Source: Kaistella chaponensis (GTDB taxonomy: Bacteria > Bacteroidota > Bacteroidia > Flavobacteriales > Weeksellaceae). Taken from it: a DNA stretch of 64,000 nt. Below the pieces are notes generated by a model. That model saw nothing but the letters and a program-made list of their open reading frames with translations. It had not been told where the DNA came from and searched no databases. Shown in pieces: positions 1 to 10,386 of this stretch. Position 1 is the stretch's first letter. Each line of letters begins with the position of its first letter. Position numbers and translations under genes: made by a program. The stretch is taken from contig NZ_FTOI01000008.1 of NCBI RefSeq assembly GCF_900156725.1, positions 105,439 to 169,438 of the forward strand. Reading direction: 5' to 3'.

Positions 1-1
1 G

Positions 2-1816
2 GAAAAAAGAGTTTACCGAAGAGAACAAGACGAACTTCAACAGGAAATCGATGCAGCAGACAGAACGCTAAAAGTAACGGAATTTATTACCGTTGGCGAA
101 TTGGCAAGTTTGATGAATGTGAGTCCGACCGAAGTAATCTCTGCATGTTTCTCTTTAGGAGTAATGGTAACCATGAATCAGCGATTAGAAGCAGATACCC
201 TTCTTTTAGTTGCCGATGAATTTGGCTACAAAATTGAATTTTCCGATGCTGATCTAGAAGAATCAGTAGTTGAAGAAGATACTGATACGGCAGAAGATTT
301 AAAATCCAGAGCGCCAATCGTTACCGTAATGGGTCACGTAGATCATGGTAAAACATCTTTGCTCGATTATATTAGAAAAACAAACGTAATCGCCGGTGAA
401 TCTGGGGGAATTACGCAGCATATTGGTGCTTACAACGTGAAACTAGAAAATGGTCAGAGAATTACATTCCTTGATACTCCTGGTCACGAAGCGTTTACAG
501 CGATGAGAGCGAGAGGTGCGCAAGTTACCGATATCGCCATTATTGTAATTGCGGCAGATGATGACGTAATGCCTCAAACAAAAGAAGCGATTTCCCACGC
601 ACAAGCAGCGGGAGTACCGATGATTATTGCCTTAAATAAAGTTGATAAGCCCAATGCTAATCCAGATAATATTCGTCAGCAACTTTCTGCAATGAATGTT
701 TTGGTAGAAGAATGGGGCGGAAATATTCAGTCTCAGGAAGTGTCGGCCAAAATGGGTAATAATATGGATGCCTTATTGGAGAAAGTATTGCTACAGGCAG
801 AAATGTTAGAATTAAAAGCCAACCCAGATAAAAACGCGCAAGGTGTCGTTATTGAGGCTTCTTTGGACAAAGGACGAGGTTATGTTTCAACAATTTTGGT
901 ACAAACCGGAACTTTAAAAGTAGGAGATTATGTTTTGGCAGGTAAAAATCATGGTAAAGTAAAAGCCATTTTAGATGAAAGAGGGAAGCCACTCGAAGAA
1001 GCAGGCCCATCAATTCCTGTTACTATCTTAGGCTTAGATGGAGCGCCAACTGCAGGTGATAAATTTAGAGTTTTCGAAGACGAAAGAGAAGCGAAAACCA
1101 TTGCAACCAAAAGAGGACAATTGCAACGTGAACAATCGGTAAGAACGAAAAAACACCTTACTCTTGATGAGTTAGGAAGACGTATCGCTCTTGGTGATTT
1201 CAAAGAATTAAATATTATCCTTAAAGGTGATGTGGATGGTTCTGTAGAAGCACTTTCTGATCAATTGCAAAGTTTATCAACCGAAGAAATCAGTGTAAAT
1301 ATCATTTACCAAGGAGTAGGTCAAATTACCGAATCCGACGTTTTGTTAGCTGCTGCTTCCGACGCGATTATGATTGGATTCAACGTAAGAGCCGGTGCGA
1401 ACGCCAAAGATTTGGCAGACAAAGAAGAAATCGAAATCAGAACATATTCAATTATCTATCGAGCAATTGATGAGGTGAAAGAAGCGATGGAAGGAATGCT
1501 TTCTCCTGAAATTAAAGAACAAGTAATCGGTAACGTAGAAATACGCGAAACTTTCAAAATTACAAAAGTTGGTACCATTGCAGGTTGTATGGTTCTTACC
1601 GGAAAAGTAACCCGAAATTCAAAAATCAGATTATTGAGAGACGGAATCGTGAAATTCGAAGGAGAACTGGAAAGTTTGAAACGTTTCAAAGATGACGTGA
1701 AGGAAGTTACAAAAGGATATGAATGTGGATTAAATATCAAAGGATACAATGATATTGAAACCGGCGACATCCTAGAAGTATACGAAGAAGTTTCTGTAAA
1801 GAAAAAACTGAAATAA
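2..1816 (+). CDS. infB: Translation initiation factor IF-2 (5' end outside window)
   Basis: IF-2 is the GTPase that brings initiator fMet-tRNA to the 30S subunit and promotes 70S formation. The reading frame is open from the first bases, so the start lies upstream; the first internal ATG at 101 is not the real start. All G motifs are visible: G1 GHVDHGKTS, switch [10 protein letters not shown]3 DTPGHEAF, G4 NKVDK, and the G5-like SAKMG. After the G domain come the beta-barrel domain II and the C-terminal domains III and IV ending in KKKLK. What is missing is the variable N-terminal region. A strong intrinsic terminator follows directly. Identification is certain; only the N-terminal length is unknown. 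Confidence 0.98.
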   Translation, partial: EKRVYRREQDELQQEIDAADRTLKVTEFITVGELASLMNVSPTEVISACFSLGVMVTMNQRLEADTLLLVADEFGYKIEFSDADLEESVVEEDTDTAEDLKSRAPIVTVMGHVDHGKTSLLDYIRKTNVIAGESGGITQHIGAYNVKLENGQRITFLDTPGHEAFTAMRARGAQVTDIAIIVIAADDDVMPQTKEAISHAQAAGVPMIIALNKVDKPNANPDNIRQQLSAMNVLVEEWGGNIQSQEVSAKMGNNMDALLEKVLLQAEMLELKANPDKNAQGVVIEASLDKGRGYVSTILVQTGTLKVGDYVLAGKNHGKVKAILDERGKPLEEAGPSIPVTILGLDGAPTAGDKFRVFEDEREAKTIATKRGQLQREQSVRTKKHLTLDELGRRIALGDFKELNIILKGDVDGSVEALSDQLQSLSTEEISVNIIYQGVGQITESDVLLAAASDAIMIGFNVRAGANAKDLADKEEIEIRTYSIIYRAIDEVKEAMEGMLSPEIKEQVIGNVEIRETFKITKVGTIAGCMVLTGKVTRNSKIRLLRDGIVKFEGELESLKRFKDDVKEVTKGYECGLNIKGYNDIETGDILEVYEEVSVKKKLK

Positions 1817-1836
1817 AAAATCATATTTGATTTGAT

Positions 1837-1864
1837 AAAGCCTGCTGAGAAGCGGGCTTTTTTT
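1837..1864 (+). terminator. Intrinsic terminator after infB
   Basis: An imperfect GC-rich stem (AAGCCTGCT / AGCGGGCTT) closes on a GAGA loop and is followed by a run of seven T residues. It lies about 20 nt after the infB stop codon. Confidence 0.85.
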
Positions 1865-2033
1865 GTTATTGATCGAAGTCTTGCGGGAAGTGTTTTCAGT
1901 TTTTATTATATATCGCCATCATTAAGAATGAAATAATTTGGGTGTTTTTAGTGATAAATGCACAAAATTATCAAATGATTGATGGAAAACCTTTAATGAT
2001 TTTAAACATATATATGCTAATTGAAAATTTTAA

Positions 2034-2065
2034 CTTGTATATGTTAAATTAAATTAACATATTTG
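2034..2065 (+). promoter_or_regulatory. Candidate flavobacterial promoter for the SusC/SusD pair
   Basis: CTTG, 20 nt, then CATATTTG, close to the Bacteroidetes consensus TTTG-N19-21-TAnnTTTG. The predicted start would lie near 2072 and give a leader of about 20 nt before the susC-like ATG. The region between the infB terminator and this site holds nothing else recognisable. Confidence 0.5.
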
Positions 2066-2093
2066 CGACGTTAAAATATTAAATAATGTTAAT

Positions 2094-5036
2094 ATGAATG
2101 TAAAATTACGAGTTTTAACCATTGGAGTATTGTTTTTCGCAGGACAAACTGTAATGGCTCAAAAAGCAAAAGCGAAACGTGACACCACTACCAAAGTTAA
2201 AGATATTGAAGAAGTAGTATTGGTCGGCGGAATTAAGCTTGATCCAGCGCAAAAAGTGGGATCTTATAATACCGTTTCAAAAGCCAATTTTGAATCTACA
2301 CCGTTTTCATCTGTAGATGAAGTTTTGAACGGAAGAGTAGCAGGTCTTAACTTTTCTGCAGCTAGTGGAGATCCAGGTTCTTCTAATATGGTGACAATTA
2401 GAGGGGTGAGTTCATTAATCGGAACTCCCAATCCACTCTATGTAATTGATGGAGTTGTTGTAGGGAAAGGGTCAGATACGGCATCTTTGATGGAGTCGTG
2501 GAACCCTCTAACTTCTATAGATCCGAATGCAATTGAAAAAGTTGATGTATTAAAAGATGCTTCAGCAACCGCATTATATGGTTCCCGCGGTGCAAATGGT
2601 GTAATCTTGATCACGACCAAAAAAGGGAAGTACAATCAAAAGACTCGTTTCGATTTCTCTACTGAAACTGGTTTTCAAAGCAGAGCATTTGATAAATTAG
2701 ATTTAATGAATGCTGATGAATACATCAAAATGGGTGGAATTTTGATGTGGAACAGTCAAAGTGTTCTTAATACTACCTTCGGAAGTTTGCAACAAGCGAC
2801 AGATTATTTCTTGACCAATTATGAACCTCAATATAAAAATGAGGGAACTACCGATTGGGTAAAAGCGGTTAACAGAACATCTTCGGTTGTAAATACTTAT
2901 AACTTTGGGGTTTCAGGAGGTGGAGCTAATACTTCATTTAGAATTGGAGGGACGTACTATGAAAATACACCTTTGGTAAAAACTTCTGATTTCAATAGAA
3001 TCAGCGTTAACACTGCAATAGATCACAAAGCATCTGATAAATTAAAGTTTGGTTTAAACGTTAATTACTCCAACATTAGGAGAAAAACATACTTTGGGGG
3101 TAGAGCATCTGCGAATCCTGTGACTTCATCAATCATGATTTCGCCGCTGAGATCGGTTTATAATGCAGATGGATCTTATAACCAGGATTTAGGTGAAGGT
3201 TCGCCAACACCAGGATTCAACCCAGTTTCCATATTAGAAGATACTGATCAAAAATCTACCATCAATTCAATTATTGGATCAGTGAATATGGACTACCAGT
3301 TTATTAAAAACTTCTATTTCAACTCACTTTATGGAATGCAAGCGCAATTCATGACAGAGAAGCAAAATATTTTAGGAGGTCACCCTGTATACACCATTAT
3401 GGGTGATAAAGGAGCGATTGGTGATTTCAGAACCACGATTTTCGACTGGAACTGGTCGAATACACTCAGTTACCGAAATATTTTCGCTGGAAGACACAAT
3501 GTTCAGGCCACTGTTGGGATGGAGTATCAAGACCATCTTTACGAAAATTTAAGTGTACGTAGTTTCGATAAAACTGATCCACGACCTTATTTTGATTTTA
3601 CAACGGTTCAATTTGCAGAAAACAGAGATTATACCTGGAGACAGATCGCTTATTTTTCCCGCTTAAACTATACCTTAGACTCCAAATATACCTTATCAGG
3701 ACAATTGAGAAGAGATGGAAATTCCACTTTAGGAGATAAGAAATATGGTACTTTTTGGTCTGCAGGTGCTTCTTGGAATGTTATGAATGAAACTTTTGTA
3801 CCTAAAGCATTTTCATCTTTAACTTTGCGTGGAAGTTATGGGGTTTTAGGAAATATTCCTTATGCGGATCAACCGGGAACACAATATGATGCGTATCCAA
3901 CATTACAATACGATTCTACAATTGGTTGGGGAGATACTGTCGGAAACGGGTCTGTGTCTTCCCCTGGAAATAAAAAATTAACCTGGGAAGAATCATCTCA
4001 CCTGGATATCGGTGCTGATTTCGGTTTCTTTAATGACCGTTTGAAATTTACTTTAGATTACTATGACAAGTTAACGAAGAACGCTATTTTTAAATCTTAT
4101 CCGGCTTTAGAGGCAGGAGGGCCTTCAGAATATAACGATAATGTTGGAGATATCAGAAACCGCGGATTCGAGATAGTGGTGGATGCGACTCCTATTAGAA
4201 ATGATAATTTCCAATGGAATATCAATGCTAATGGATCTTACGGGAAGTCGATTGTTGAAAAATTGAATGTTCCTATTGCACAGTTCAAAGACGATACTTC
4301 CGATGGCAGTAATGAGTTGGTGGCACTTTCACAAGGACATTTGTTAGGAGAGTATTACACATATCTTTGGGCAGGAGTAGCACAAAAAGACGATTTAGCC
4401 AACGGTATTACGGCCGGTCAAGGTTTGTGGTACACTGATGGTTCGATGACGGCAGTAACCAGCGATAAGAAAAAAGCCTCCGAAGCCTGGATTGGTAAAA
4501 ATGCTTTCCCTACCTATAATGTAGGTTTAACGAATGAATTCAAATACAAAAACTTCTCCTTCAGTTTCTTGCTTACTGGGCAGTTTGATTTTATGGTTCA
4601 GAATGGAGTACATTCTTATACCATTCATGACGGTCGTTTCCCAACAAGAAACCAAGTAACTGATGCCTTGTATAACAGCTGGACCAACGCACCTGGAGCC
4701 GAAAATTACAGTACTGAAAATCCAATGCAAGTTATTGGAAATCCAAACAGTTCTAGATTAGAATCAAGTCGTTTTCTGAGCAAAGGAGATCACATTAGAT
4801 TGAAAGAAACCAGAATTGCTTATTCATTCGGGGAAGTATTTAAAAACTCAACTGGGATTAATAATTTGACCATTTATGCAAGAGCAACCAATTTATTGAC
4901 GTATGCTTTTGACAAAACCTTAAATTATGATCCGGAATCTACTTCAAATTCTTGGTCATGGGTAGGGAAAGGTAGATATTGGTATGCATCGCCAGTTATT
5001 AAAACCGTATCATTCGGTATTCAAATCGGATTCTAA
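2094..5036 (+). CDS. SusC/RagA-family TonB-linked outer-membrane transporter
   Basis: An outer-membrane TonB-dependent channel that works with a SusD-type lipoprotein to import large ligands such as glycans or peptides. A signal peptide covers about residues 1-22, ending MAQ. A TonB-box-like stretch (IEEVVLVGG, about 39-47) leads into the plug with the SusC signatures [11 protein letters not shown] and [12 protein letters not shown], then LYVIDGVVV and [22 protein letters not shown], and a beta-barrel ending in an aromatic residue (IQIGF). At 980 residues it fits the family, but it lacks the N-terminal carboxypeptidase-regulatory-like domain of many SusC proteins, which is common in Weeksellaceae. 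It is followed 16 nt later by its SusD partner. No enzyme gene sits next to the pair, so the substrate cannot be guessed. Confidence 0.95.
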   Translation: MNVKLRVLTIGVLFFAGQTVMAQKAKAKRDTTTKVKDIEEVVLVGGIKLDPAQKVGSYNTVSKANFESTPFSSVDEVLNGRVAGLNFSAASGDPGSSNMVTIRGVSSLIGTPNPLYVIDGVVVGKGSDTASLMESWNPLTSIDPNAIEKVDVLKDASATALYGSRGANGVILITTKKGKYNQKTRFDFSTETGFQSRAFDKLDLMNADEYIKMGGILMWNSQSVLNTTFGSLQQATDYFLTNYEPQYKNEGTTDWVKAVNRTSSVVNTYNFGVSGGGANTSFRIGGTYYENTPLVKTSDFNRISVNTAIDHKASDKLKFGLNVNYSNIRRKTYFGGRASANPVTSSIMISPLRSVYNADGSYNQDLGEGSPTPGFNPVSILEDTDQKSTINSIIGSVNMDYQFIKNFYFNSLYGMQAQFMTEKQNILGGHPVYTIMGDKGAIGDFRTTIFDWNWSNTLSYRNIFAGRHNVQATVGMEYQDHLYENLSVRSFDKTDPRPYFDFTTVQFAENRDYTWRQIAYFSRLNYTLDSKYTLSGQLRRDGNSTLGDKKYGTFWSAGASWNVMNETFVPKAFSSLTLRGSYGVLGNIPYADQPGTQYDAYPTLQYDSTIGWGDTVGNGSVSSPGNKKLTWEESSHLDIGADFGFFNDRLKFTLDYYDKLTKNAIFKSYPALEAGGPSEYNDNVGDIRNRGFEIVVDATPIRNDNFQWNINANGSYGKSIVEKLNVPIAQFKDDTSDGSNELVALSQGHLLGEYYTYLWAGVAQKDDLANGITAGQGLWYTDGSMTAVTSDKKKASEAWIGKNAFPTYNVGLTNEFKYKNFSFSFLLTGQFDFMVQNGVHSYTIHDGRFPTRNQVTDALYNSWTNAPGAENYSTENPMQVIGNPNSSRLESSRFLSKGDHIRLKETRIAYSFGEVFKNSTGINNLTIYARATNLLTYAFDKTLNYDPESTSNSWSWVGKGRYWYASPVIKTVSFGIQIGF

Positions 5037-5052
5037 CAAAAATTAATTTAAA

Positions 5053-6603
5053 ATGAAAAAATATACATTAATCATATCTACTCTTCTTCTCATGCTTACC
5101 AATAGTGCATGTAGCGACAGAGAATTAGATTTATTTCCGCCTTATGCGGATGATATTACAAATATTAACACGGAGGCTCAGTTACAGCAGTTGTTAAATG
5201 GTGGTTATCTTTCCGTAGCTTCTACCGATGTTTTTGGTACGAAAGTGACGCTTTTAGGAGATTTGCTTTCTGATAAAATGTTTGTATCCAACTTGAACGG
5301 ATCATTTATCGATACTTATAATTTTAATTATAATGCCGCCCAAAATGAATTTTCGTTCTACGATACCTTATACGGAGCTATTGCAAAGTGTAATCTCGTC
5401 ATTAATAATACTTCTGTAGCAAATAATGCCGAAGTAATCAGAATTAAGGGAGAAGCAAAAACCTTGCGTGCTTTAGCTTATTTTACTTTAGTGAATTATT
5501 ATTCGGCGACTCCTACATCTGGCGTTAACCAAGAATACGGAGTTCCATTGGTTTTAACAGATTATGATGCCAATATTCAGCCGGCGAGAGCAACGGTGGC
5601 AGAAGTTTATGCTCAAATTATTGCTGATTTGAAAGATGGAATCATTCATAATGATGCGGCACCAGGAAAAAAGGTTTATTTAAGCCAAACCGCAGCTAAA
5701 TTAATTTTAGCCAAAGTGTATTTAACGAGAAGAGCCGCAGGTGATGCTGCTTTAGCGCTTCAATTAACAACTGATATCGTTGAAAATTCTCCCACTAACT
5801 TTGCTAAAATTGATGCTACAGCACTAACGAAGCCTTATGATCCAAATAGCGCATCTGTATATTCGCAATACTTCTCGGGTAATAATGATGCAGTTGCAAC
5901 CGGTAGCGAGATTTTTAACGGCGTTTTACAAAATTATACAATCCAAGGTTCAGAAAATCAACCTGAAACTATCTGGGAATTAGATCTTAATATCAATACC
6001 AATCAATTTACAAATATTGGATCCAACGTTTCATTGCCAGGTTATTACAACCGTACAGATTCAAGAAAATGTATGCTCTTTAACCAGGCGTTCTACAGCA
6101 GCTTTGCGACAGATGATGTCAGAAAAGGAAAAAGTTTTACAGCTACAACCAGCCTCTTAGTTAATATTGGGGTGCCTACAGTTGATAATCCAAAAGGATA
6201 CTGGACTACTAAATATCCACGATTGACAGAAGAAGGTAACTACTTCCGGAATATCAAAATTTTCCGTTTTGCAGATGCTCAATTATTACAAATTGAAGCT
6301 CTTAACCTCACCGGTCAAAGTGGAGTGGCGTTAACCAAACTTAATGCTTTTGCACAATCCAGAAACGGGTCTGTTTATACGGGGACCAATCTTTTGGACG
6401 ATATCTTAACCGAGAGAGCTAAAGAATTTTACGGTGAAGGACAGCGTTTCCTTGATCTTAAAAGATACAATTTAGCGGTAAGCAGACCTTCCAACTGTGT
6501 AACCTGTAACGTTGCAGCAAGCGACAAACGGTTTGTACTGCCAGTTTCTCAAACTGCAATGAATAGAAACCCCAACCTGAAACAATACCCAGGGTATAAC
6601 TAA
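5053..6603 (+). CDS. SusD/RagB-family outer-membrane lipoprotein
   Basis: The surface-exposed ligand-binding lid of the SusCD complex. The N-terminus MKKYTLIISTLLLMLTNSAC is a lipoprotein signal with the lipidated cysteine at residue 20. The helical SusD fold shows in the segment AKTLRALAYFTLVNYY (about 137-152) and in the C-terminal signature ILTERAKEFYGEGQRFLDLKR followed by the terminal NPNLKQYPGYN. It is preceded by susC and closed by an intrinsic terminator, so the two genes form a complete transcription unit. Confidence 0.95.
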   Translation: MKKYTLIISTLLLMLTNSACSDRELDLFPPYADDITNINTEAQLQQLLNGGYLSVASTDVFGTKVTLLGDLLSDKMFVSNLNGSFIDTYNFNYNAAQNEFSFYDTLYGAIAKCNLVINNTSVANNAEVIRIKGEAKTLRALAYFTLVNYYSATPTSGVNQEYGVPLVLTDYDANIQPARATVAEVYAQIIADLKDGIIHNDAAPGKKVYLSQTAAKLILAKVYLTRRAAGDAALALQLTTDIVENSPTNFAKIDATALTKPYDPNSASVYSQYFSGNNDAVATGSEIFNGVLQNYTIQGSENQPETIWELDLNINTNQFTNIGSNVSLPGYYNRTDSRKCMLFNQAFYSSFATDDVRKGKSFTATTSLLVNIGVPTVDNPKGYWTTKYPRLTEEGNYFRNIKIFRFADAQLLQIEALNLTGQSGVALTKLNAFAQSRNGSVYTGTNLLDDILTERAKEFYGEGQRFLDLKRYNLAVSRPSNCVTCNVAASDKRFVLPVSQTAMNRNPNLKQYPGYN

Positions 6604-6626
6604 AATCCTGTATACATCATTTTTGA

Positions 6627-6660
6627 AGGACTGTAATTTATATAATTACAGTCCTTTTTT
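6627..6660 (+). terminator. Intrinsic terminator after the SusC/SusD pair
   Basis: A 12-bp stem, AGGACTGTAATT pairing with AATTACAGTCCT, with a short loop, followed by six T residues. Confidence 0.88.
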
Positions 6661-6719
6661 ATGGCAGCAAATGAATTTGCAGATTTTTGCATCCTCGTTC
6701 TTTATTTCCCCATATTTCT

Positions 6720-6727
6720 TACATTTG
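6720..6727 (+). promoter_or_regulatory. -7 box upstream of the porin gene
   Basis: TACATTTG matches TAnnTTTG exactly. No good TTTG lies at the usual 19-21 nt spacing. A start near 6734 would place the preferred ATG (6805) after a leader of about 70 nt. Confidence 0.45.
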
Positions 6728-6804
6728 TACCTCAAAGCAAATAAATGAAACGCAAACAACAATCTTATTATAAACTGGAAATTAAATGCGTTCCTTCTCA
6801 CCAA

Positions 6805-8754
6805 ATGAAAAATAAACATAAAAAGATCTCATCCCTTCTTCTTTGTCTTTTCTTTTTTGGGGGTTTTTTCCAGGCACAAGTCATTAATAAAACGGATTCT
6901 AACCGAGTTAAGCCACAAGATACCCTCGTTATTGATTCAGGCAAAAAAGATTCTCTACAGATCTTTAAACCTACGATTTTCGATTACACGTACAAAACCC
7001 AATTCTCCGAAAAGAAAATTTTCGATACCGTTTTCACGCAGGATAAAACTTTTATCTTTTCTCAATATAACAACAAGGATAATTTTGGTAAAATTCAATT
7101 TGCCAATACTGGTTCCGGTTTCCAGGATTTAGTATTTGAGGCAGACACAGAGCAAAATCTGACATTACTTCCCAAAAAAAAATCGTTTTTTATTGTAGGA
7201 ATTAATGATATAAGATATTACGACGTGAAATCGCCAACGACCAGTTTTATCTATCATAATGCTTACAATGGCGGTGCCGCACTACAAACGACTTATACCC
7301 AAAATGTAGGCAAAAATTTTAATTTTGCAGTAGAATATATGGGGCTGCGTTCGCTCGGTTTTTATCAAAATTCCCTCGCTTCTAGCAACAATGTGATTTT
7401 TTCTGGCCATTATTTTTCGAGAAATAAAAAATATGAAGCTTATGCCCATTATATTCATCAAAATATAAACAATCAGGAAAATGGCGGAATATCTGATGTT
7501 GATCTTTTTCTTAATGGCAACACTAATTTTGACAACCGCCTCAATTTGCCCGTCAATCTTACCGCCTCAGATTCGCGTTTTGCCTATCGCAGGTATTATT
7601 TCAGTCACCAGTTTCGTCCCTTTGCTTCGGAGAAATTTCCTTTCAAAATTCGGCATACTATTTTTCATCAGGGAAATAAATATTATTATACCCAAAATTC
7701 CGTCGAACCCTATTATTTCGACAATCCATCTGAACTGATTGATTATCCGTCTTCATCAAAGAAATATTCCGAGAATCTAAGCAATACCGTAAGTGTACTT
7801 TTTGATACAGAAAATTTTAAATTAGACGGCGGAGTTCGTCATCAGCTCATTAAATTAGGCATCGGCGACGCTTTACCAAATTCCCTCAATATTCCGCAGG
7901 AACTTTCGGAAAACCGAATCGGTGCCGTCGGGAATTTGCAGATCAAATTGTGGAATCAATTAGAAGTCAATTCAAACCTCGAAATTTCCAGTGGCAAAGC
8001 ATTCGGAAGCTACATTCGTTCCCAGAATTTACTCAAATTCGAACCTATTAAAGATTATTTTGTCAATGCAAAAGTAAATTTTCAGAGTTCTTCGCCGAGT
8101 TTTAACCTACTAATGAATCCTTCTGTTTACCGAAAATATAATTTTTTTCTAGCAAATCCGAAGAATGAAACGACGACCCAAATTGGTGGTGATGTGAATT
8201 TGAAATGGTTTCAAAGCAAACTTTCTGCAAATTATTTCCGCATCGATAACTATACCTATCTCGATGCAAATGCACTTCCACAGCAAAGCAGTAATTCCCT
8301 TAATATTTCCCAAATTGGTGGAGAAGCAACTTTTTCCTACGGCAAATTTCATCTGAATCCGAAAGTTCTTTTTCAAAGTGCGCTCAGCAACAAAGACCTT
8401 TTTCCAATGCCCAATTTTGTAGGTAGAGCCAATCTTTTTTATCAGACCAAAGCCTTTAAAAAAGCGGCCGAAATTCAAGCAGGTGTTAAAATCTATTATT
8501 TTACAAAATTTGCTTCCAGAGCCTATTTTCCTGTGCTTAATGAATTTATTTTGCCCAATGCTGATTCTTTTGATATTGGCGGTCAACCGGTTGCTGATGT
8601 ATATTTTAATATGAAAGTGAAGCGCATGTTCTTTTTTATCGAGGCACAACATTTGAATACGACTTTCATGAAAAACAAGTCCTTCACCGCACCCAACTAT
8701 CCGATCTACGATTTTCGTGTTAATATTGGTATAGTTTGGTATTTATTCTCTTAA
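6805..8754 (+). CDS. Putative outer-membrane porin (flavobacterial 'putative porin' family)
   Basis: A predicted beta-barrel outer-membrane protein. The reading frame also has an ATG at 6745, but the ATG at 6805 gives a normal signal peptide (MKNKHKKISSLLLCLFFFGG... ending QAQ) without 20 extra polar residues, so 6805 is preferred. The mature part is rich in alternating aromatic and polar residues typical of strands (for example NKYEAYAHYIHQN, KMFFFIEAQHLN) and ends in an aromatic-rich strand (VNIGIVWYLFS). It resembles the conserved Bacteroidetes putative porin family of 600-700 residues. Substrate unknown. bshC starts 7 nt after the stop codon, suggesting co-transcription but no evident functional link. 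Confidence 0.8.
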   Translation: MKNKHKKISSLLLCLFFFGGFFQAQVINKTDSNRVKPQDTLVIDSGKKDSLQIFKPTIFDYTYKTQFSEKKIFDTVFTQDKTFIFSQYNNKDNFGKIQFANTGSGFQDLVFEADTEQNLTLLPKKKSFFIVGINDIRYYDVKSPTTSFIYHNAYNGGAALQTTYTQNVGKNFNFAVEYMGLRSLGFYQNSLASSNNVIFSGHYFSRNKKYEAYAHYIHQNINNQENGGISDVDLFLNGNTNFDNRLNLPVNLTASDSRFAYRRYYFSHQFRPFASEKFPFKIRHTIFHQGNKYYYTQNSVEPYYFDNPSELIDYPSSSKKYSENLSNTVSVLFDTENFKLDGGVRHQLIKLGIGDALPNSLNIPQELSENRIGAVGNLQIKLWNQLEVNSNLEISSGKAFGSYIRSQNLLKFEPIKDYFVNAKVNFQSSSPSFNLLMNPSVYRKYNFFLANPKNETTTQIGGDVNLKWFQSKLSANYFRIDNYTYLDANALPQQSSNSLNISQIGGEATFSYGKFHLNPKVLFQSALSNKDLFPMPNFVGRANLFYQTKAFKKAAEIQAGVKIYYFTKFASRAYFPVLNEFILPNADSFDIGGQPVADVYFNMKVKRMFFFIEAQHLNTTFMKNKSFTAPNYPIYDFRVNIGIVWYLFS

Positions 8755-8761
8755 ATTTATT

Positions 8762-10348
8762 TTGAAAAAAATTGCGAATATTCCCTTTTTAGAGATTGAA
8801 AGTATTCCTTTACTGATCAAAGATTTCCTCACGCAGAAAATCCCTGGGTTCGAAGAAAGTGTTTTTAATCTAGAAAATATTGAAAAGCAGTTTCAACTAA
8901 AGAAACAGTCTTTTTCCTCAGAAAATAGAAATGTTCTTTTTGATGTTCTGCAGGAACAGCATTCAGGATTTCATTTGGCTGAAAAGCAAGAATTGAATTT
9001 GAAATTGATTCAGGATGAAAATACATTTACCGTTACAACTGGTCATCAATTGAACCTTTTTTCCGGACCTGTTTTCTTTATTTATAAAATTCTGCAAACC
9101 ATTAAGCTGGCAAGTTTTTTAAATGAAAAGTTCCCAAATAGAAAAACAGTTCCCATATTTTGGATGGCTTCTGAAGATCATGATTTTGAGGAAATCAACC
9201 ATTTCAAAACAGAAAATCATTATTACGAAACGCAGGCAAAATCGGGTGGTGTTGTCGGAACTATAATTTTAGAAGACCATTTCTTTATTTCAGAATTTGA
9301 AAAGGAATTTAAAGACGCTGTTTTCGGAACGGAATTAATATTGCTTTTGAAAAGAGCGTACAAAAAAGGAAATTCCCTTTCTCAGGCAACAAGAACTTTG
9401 GTGCAGGAATTATTTGCAGAGTACGGTTTGCTTATTCTAGATGGCGACAACAAGTTGCTGAAGTCTGAAATGAAAGGACTTTTTAAGACCGAATTGGTTC
9501 AACAAGATTTAGTGAAAACAACGCAAGAAACGATCGCTTATTTAACAGATCAGTACGGAAAAGTTCAGGTCAATCCGCGTGATATTAATTTATTTTACCT
9601 CACAGAAACGAGAAATAGAATAGAACTGATCGGCGACCGATATCAAATCGTAGACACCAATATTACTTTCTCCAAGGAAGAAATTTTAGCGGAACTCGAA
9701 AATCACCCGGAAAGATTCAGTCCAAACGCTTTGATGCGCCCTGTTTATCAGGAAACTATTTTGCCAAATCTGGCTTATATCGGTGGAAATGCTGAAATAA
9801 TGTATTGGCTGGAGCTGAAAAATTATTTTTCAAAAATCGAAACGCCGTTTCCTCTTTTGATTCCTCGCAATTCCATGCTTTGTTTGGCAGAGAAAACCAT
9901 CTCTAAAACGAAATCCTTCGGTTTAGAGGTCAAGGATTTCTTCAGAAATTTCGCAAGCGTCACCAATGAAATTCTGCTCGAGAAAAATGAAATTCTGCCG
10001 CTCCTTAATAAAGATGAAGCTTTTCTGGAAAAACATTTTGAAGAATTAGCTGTGAGTGCGAATGCAACGGATCCAACTTTTGGGAATTTGGTTCAAGCAG
10101 AAAAAACACGGCAATTGAAATCTTTTGACCGTATGAGAAAAAGACTTTTACGTGCTGAAAAAATCAAACAAAGTGAAAAGTTAGAAAGGCTTGAAAATTT
10201 ATTTTTAAAAATTCATCCTGGGAAAGTTTGGCAGGAAAGATCCTATAATTTTTCTGTTTTTTATGCGGATTTCGGAAAAGAATGGCTCCAAAATTGTTAC
10301 GACGGAATCGATGTGCAAAATTCGGAATTAATTATTTTTACCATTTAA
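8762..10348 (+). CDS. bshC: Bacillithiol biosynthesis cysteine-adding enzyme BshC
   Basis: BshC attaches cysteine to glucosaminyl-malate in the last step of bacillithiol synthesis, a low-molecular-weight thiol used by Bacteroidetes and Firmicutes. The protein has the family length (528 residues) and characteristic stretches such as TVTTGHQLNLFSGPVFFIYKI (about 93-113, split by GHQLN), FWMASEDHDFEEIN (about 135-148), RPVYQETILPNLAYIGGNAE, and the C-terminal coiled-coil hairpin rich in K/E. Translation must start at a TTG codon, because no ATG or GTG precedes the conserved N-terminus. bshA and bshB are not in this window. Confidence 0.93.
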   Translation: MKKIANIPFLEIESIPLLIKDFLTQKIPGFEESVFNLENIEKQFQLKKQSFSSENRNVLFDVLQEQHSGFHLAEKQELNLKLIQDENTFTVTTGHQLNLFSGPVFFIYKILQTIKLASFLNEKFPNRKTVPIFWMASEDHDFEEINHFKTENHYYETQAKSGGVVGTIILEDHFFISEFEKEFKDAVFGTELILLLKRAYKKGNSLSQATRTLVQELFAEYGLLILDGDNKLLKSEMKGLFKTELVQQDLVKTTQETIAYLTDQYGKVQVNPRDINLFYLTETRNRIELIGDRYQIVDTNITFSKEEILAELENHPERFSPNALMRPVYQETILPNLAYIGGNAEIMYWLELKNYFSKIETPFPLLIPRNSMLCLAEKTISKTKSFGLEVKDFFRNFASVTNEILLEKNEILPLLNKDEAFLEKHFEELAVSANATDPTFGNLVQAEKTRQLKSFDRMRKRLLRAEKIKQSEKLERLENLFLKIHPGKVWQERSYNFSVFYADFGKEWLQNCYDGIDVQNSELIIFTI

Positions 10349-10359
10349 TTTTAAAGCAC

Positions 10360-10367
10360 TATTTTTG
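10360..10367 (+). promoter_or_regulatory. -7 box upstream of the LysM protein gene
   Basis: TATTTTTG, an exact TAnnTTTG match, 20 nt before the ATG. This would give a very short leader. A clear -33 TTTG is not seen. Confidence 0.45.
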
Positions 10368-10386
10368 TAAACATTTACGATAAAAC

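Noticed and set aside
8149..8652. 167-codon minus-strand frame inside the porin gene
   Set aside because: A shadow of the well-supported porin on the other strand, with no domain or start signal.
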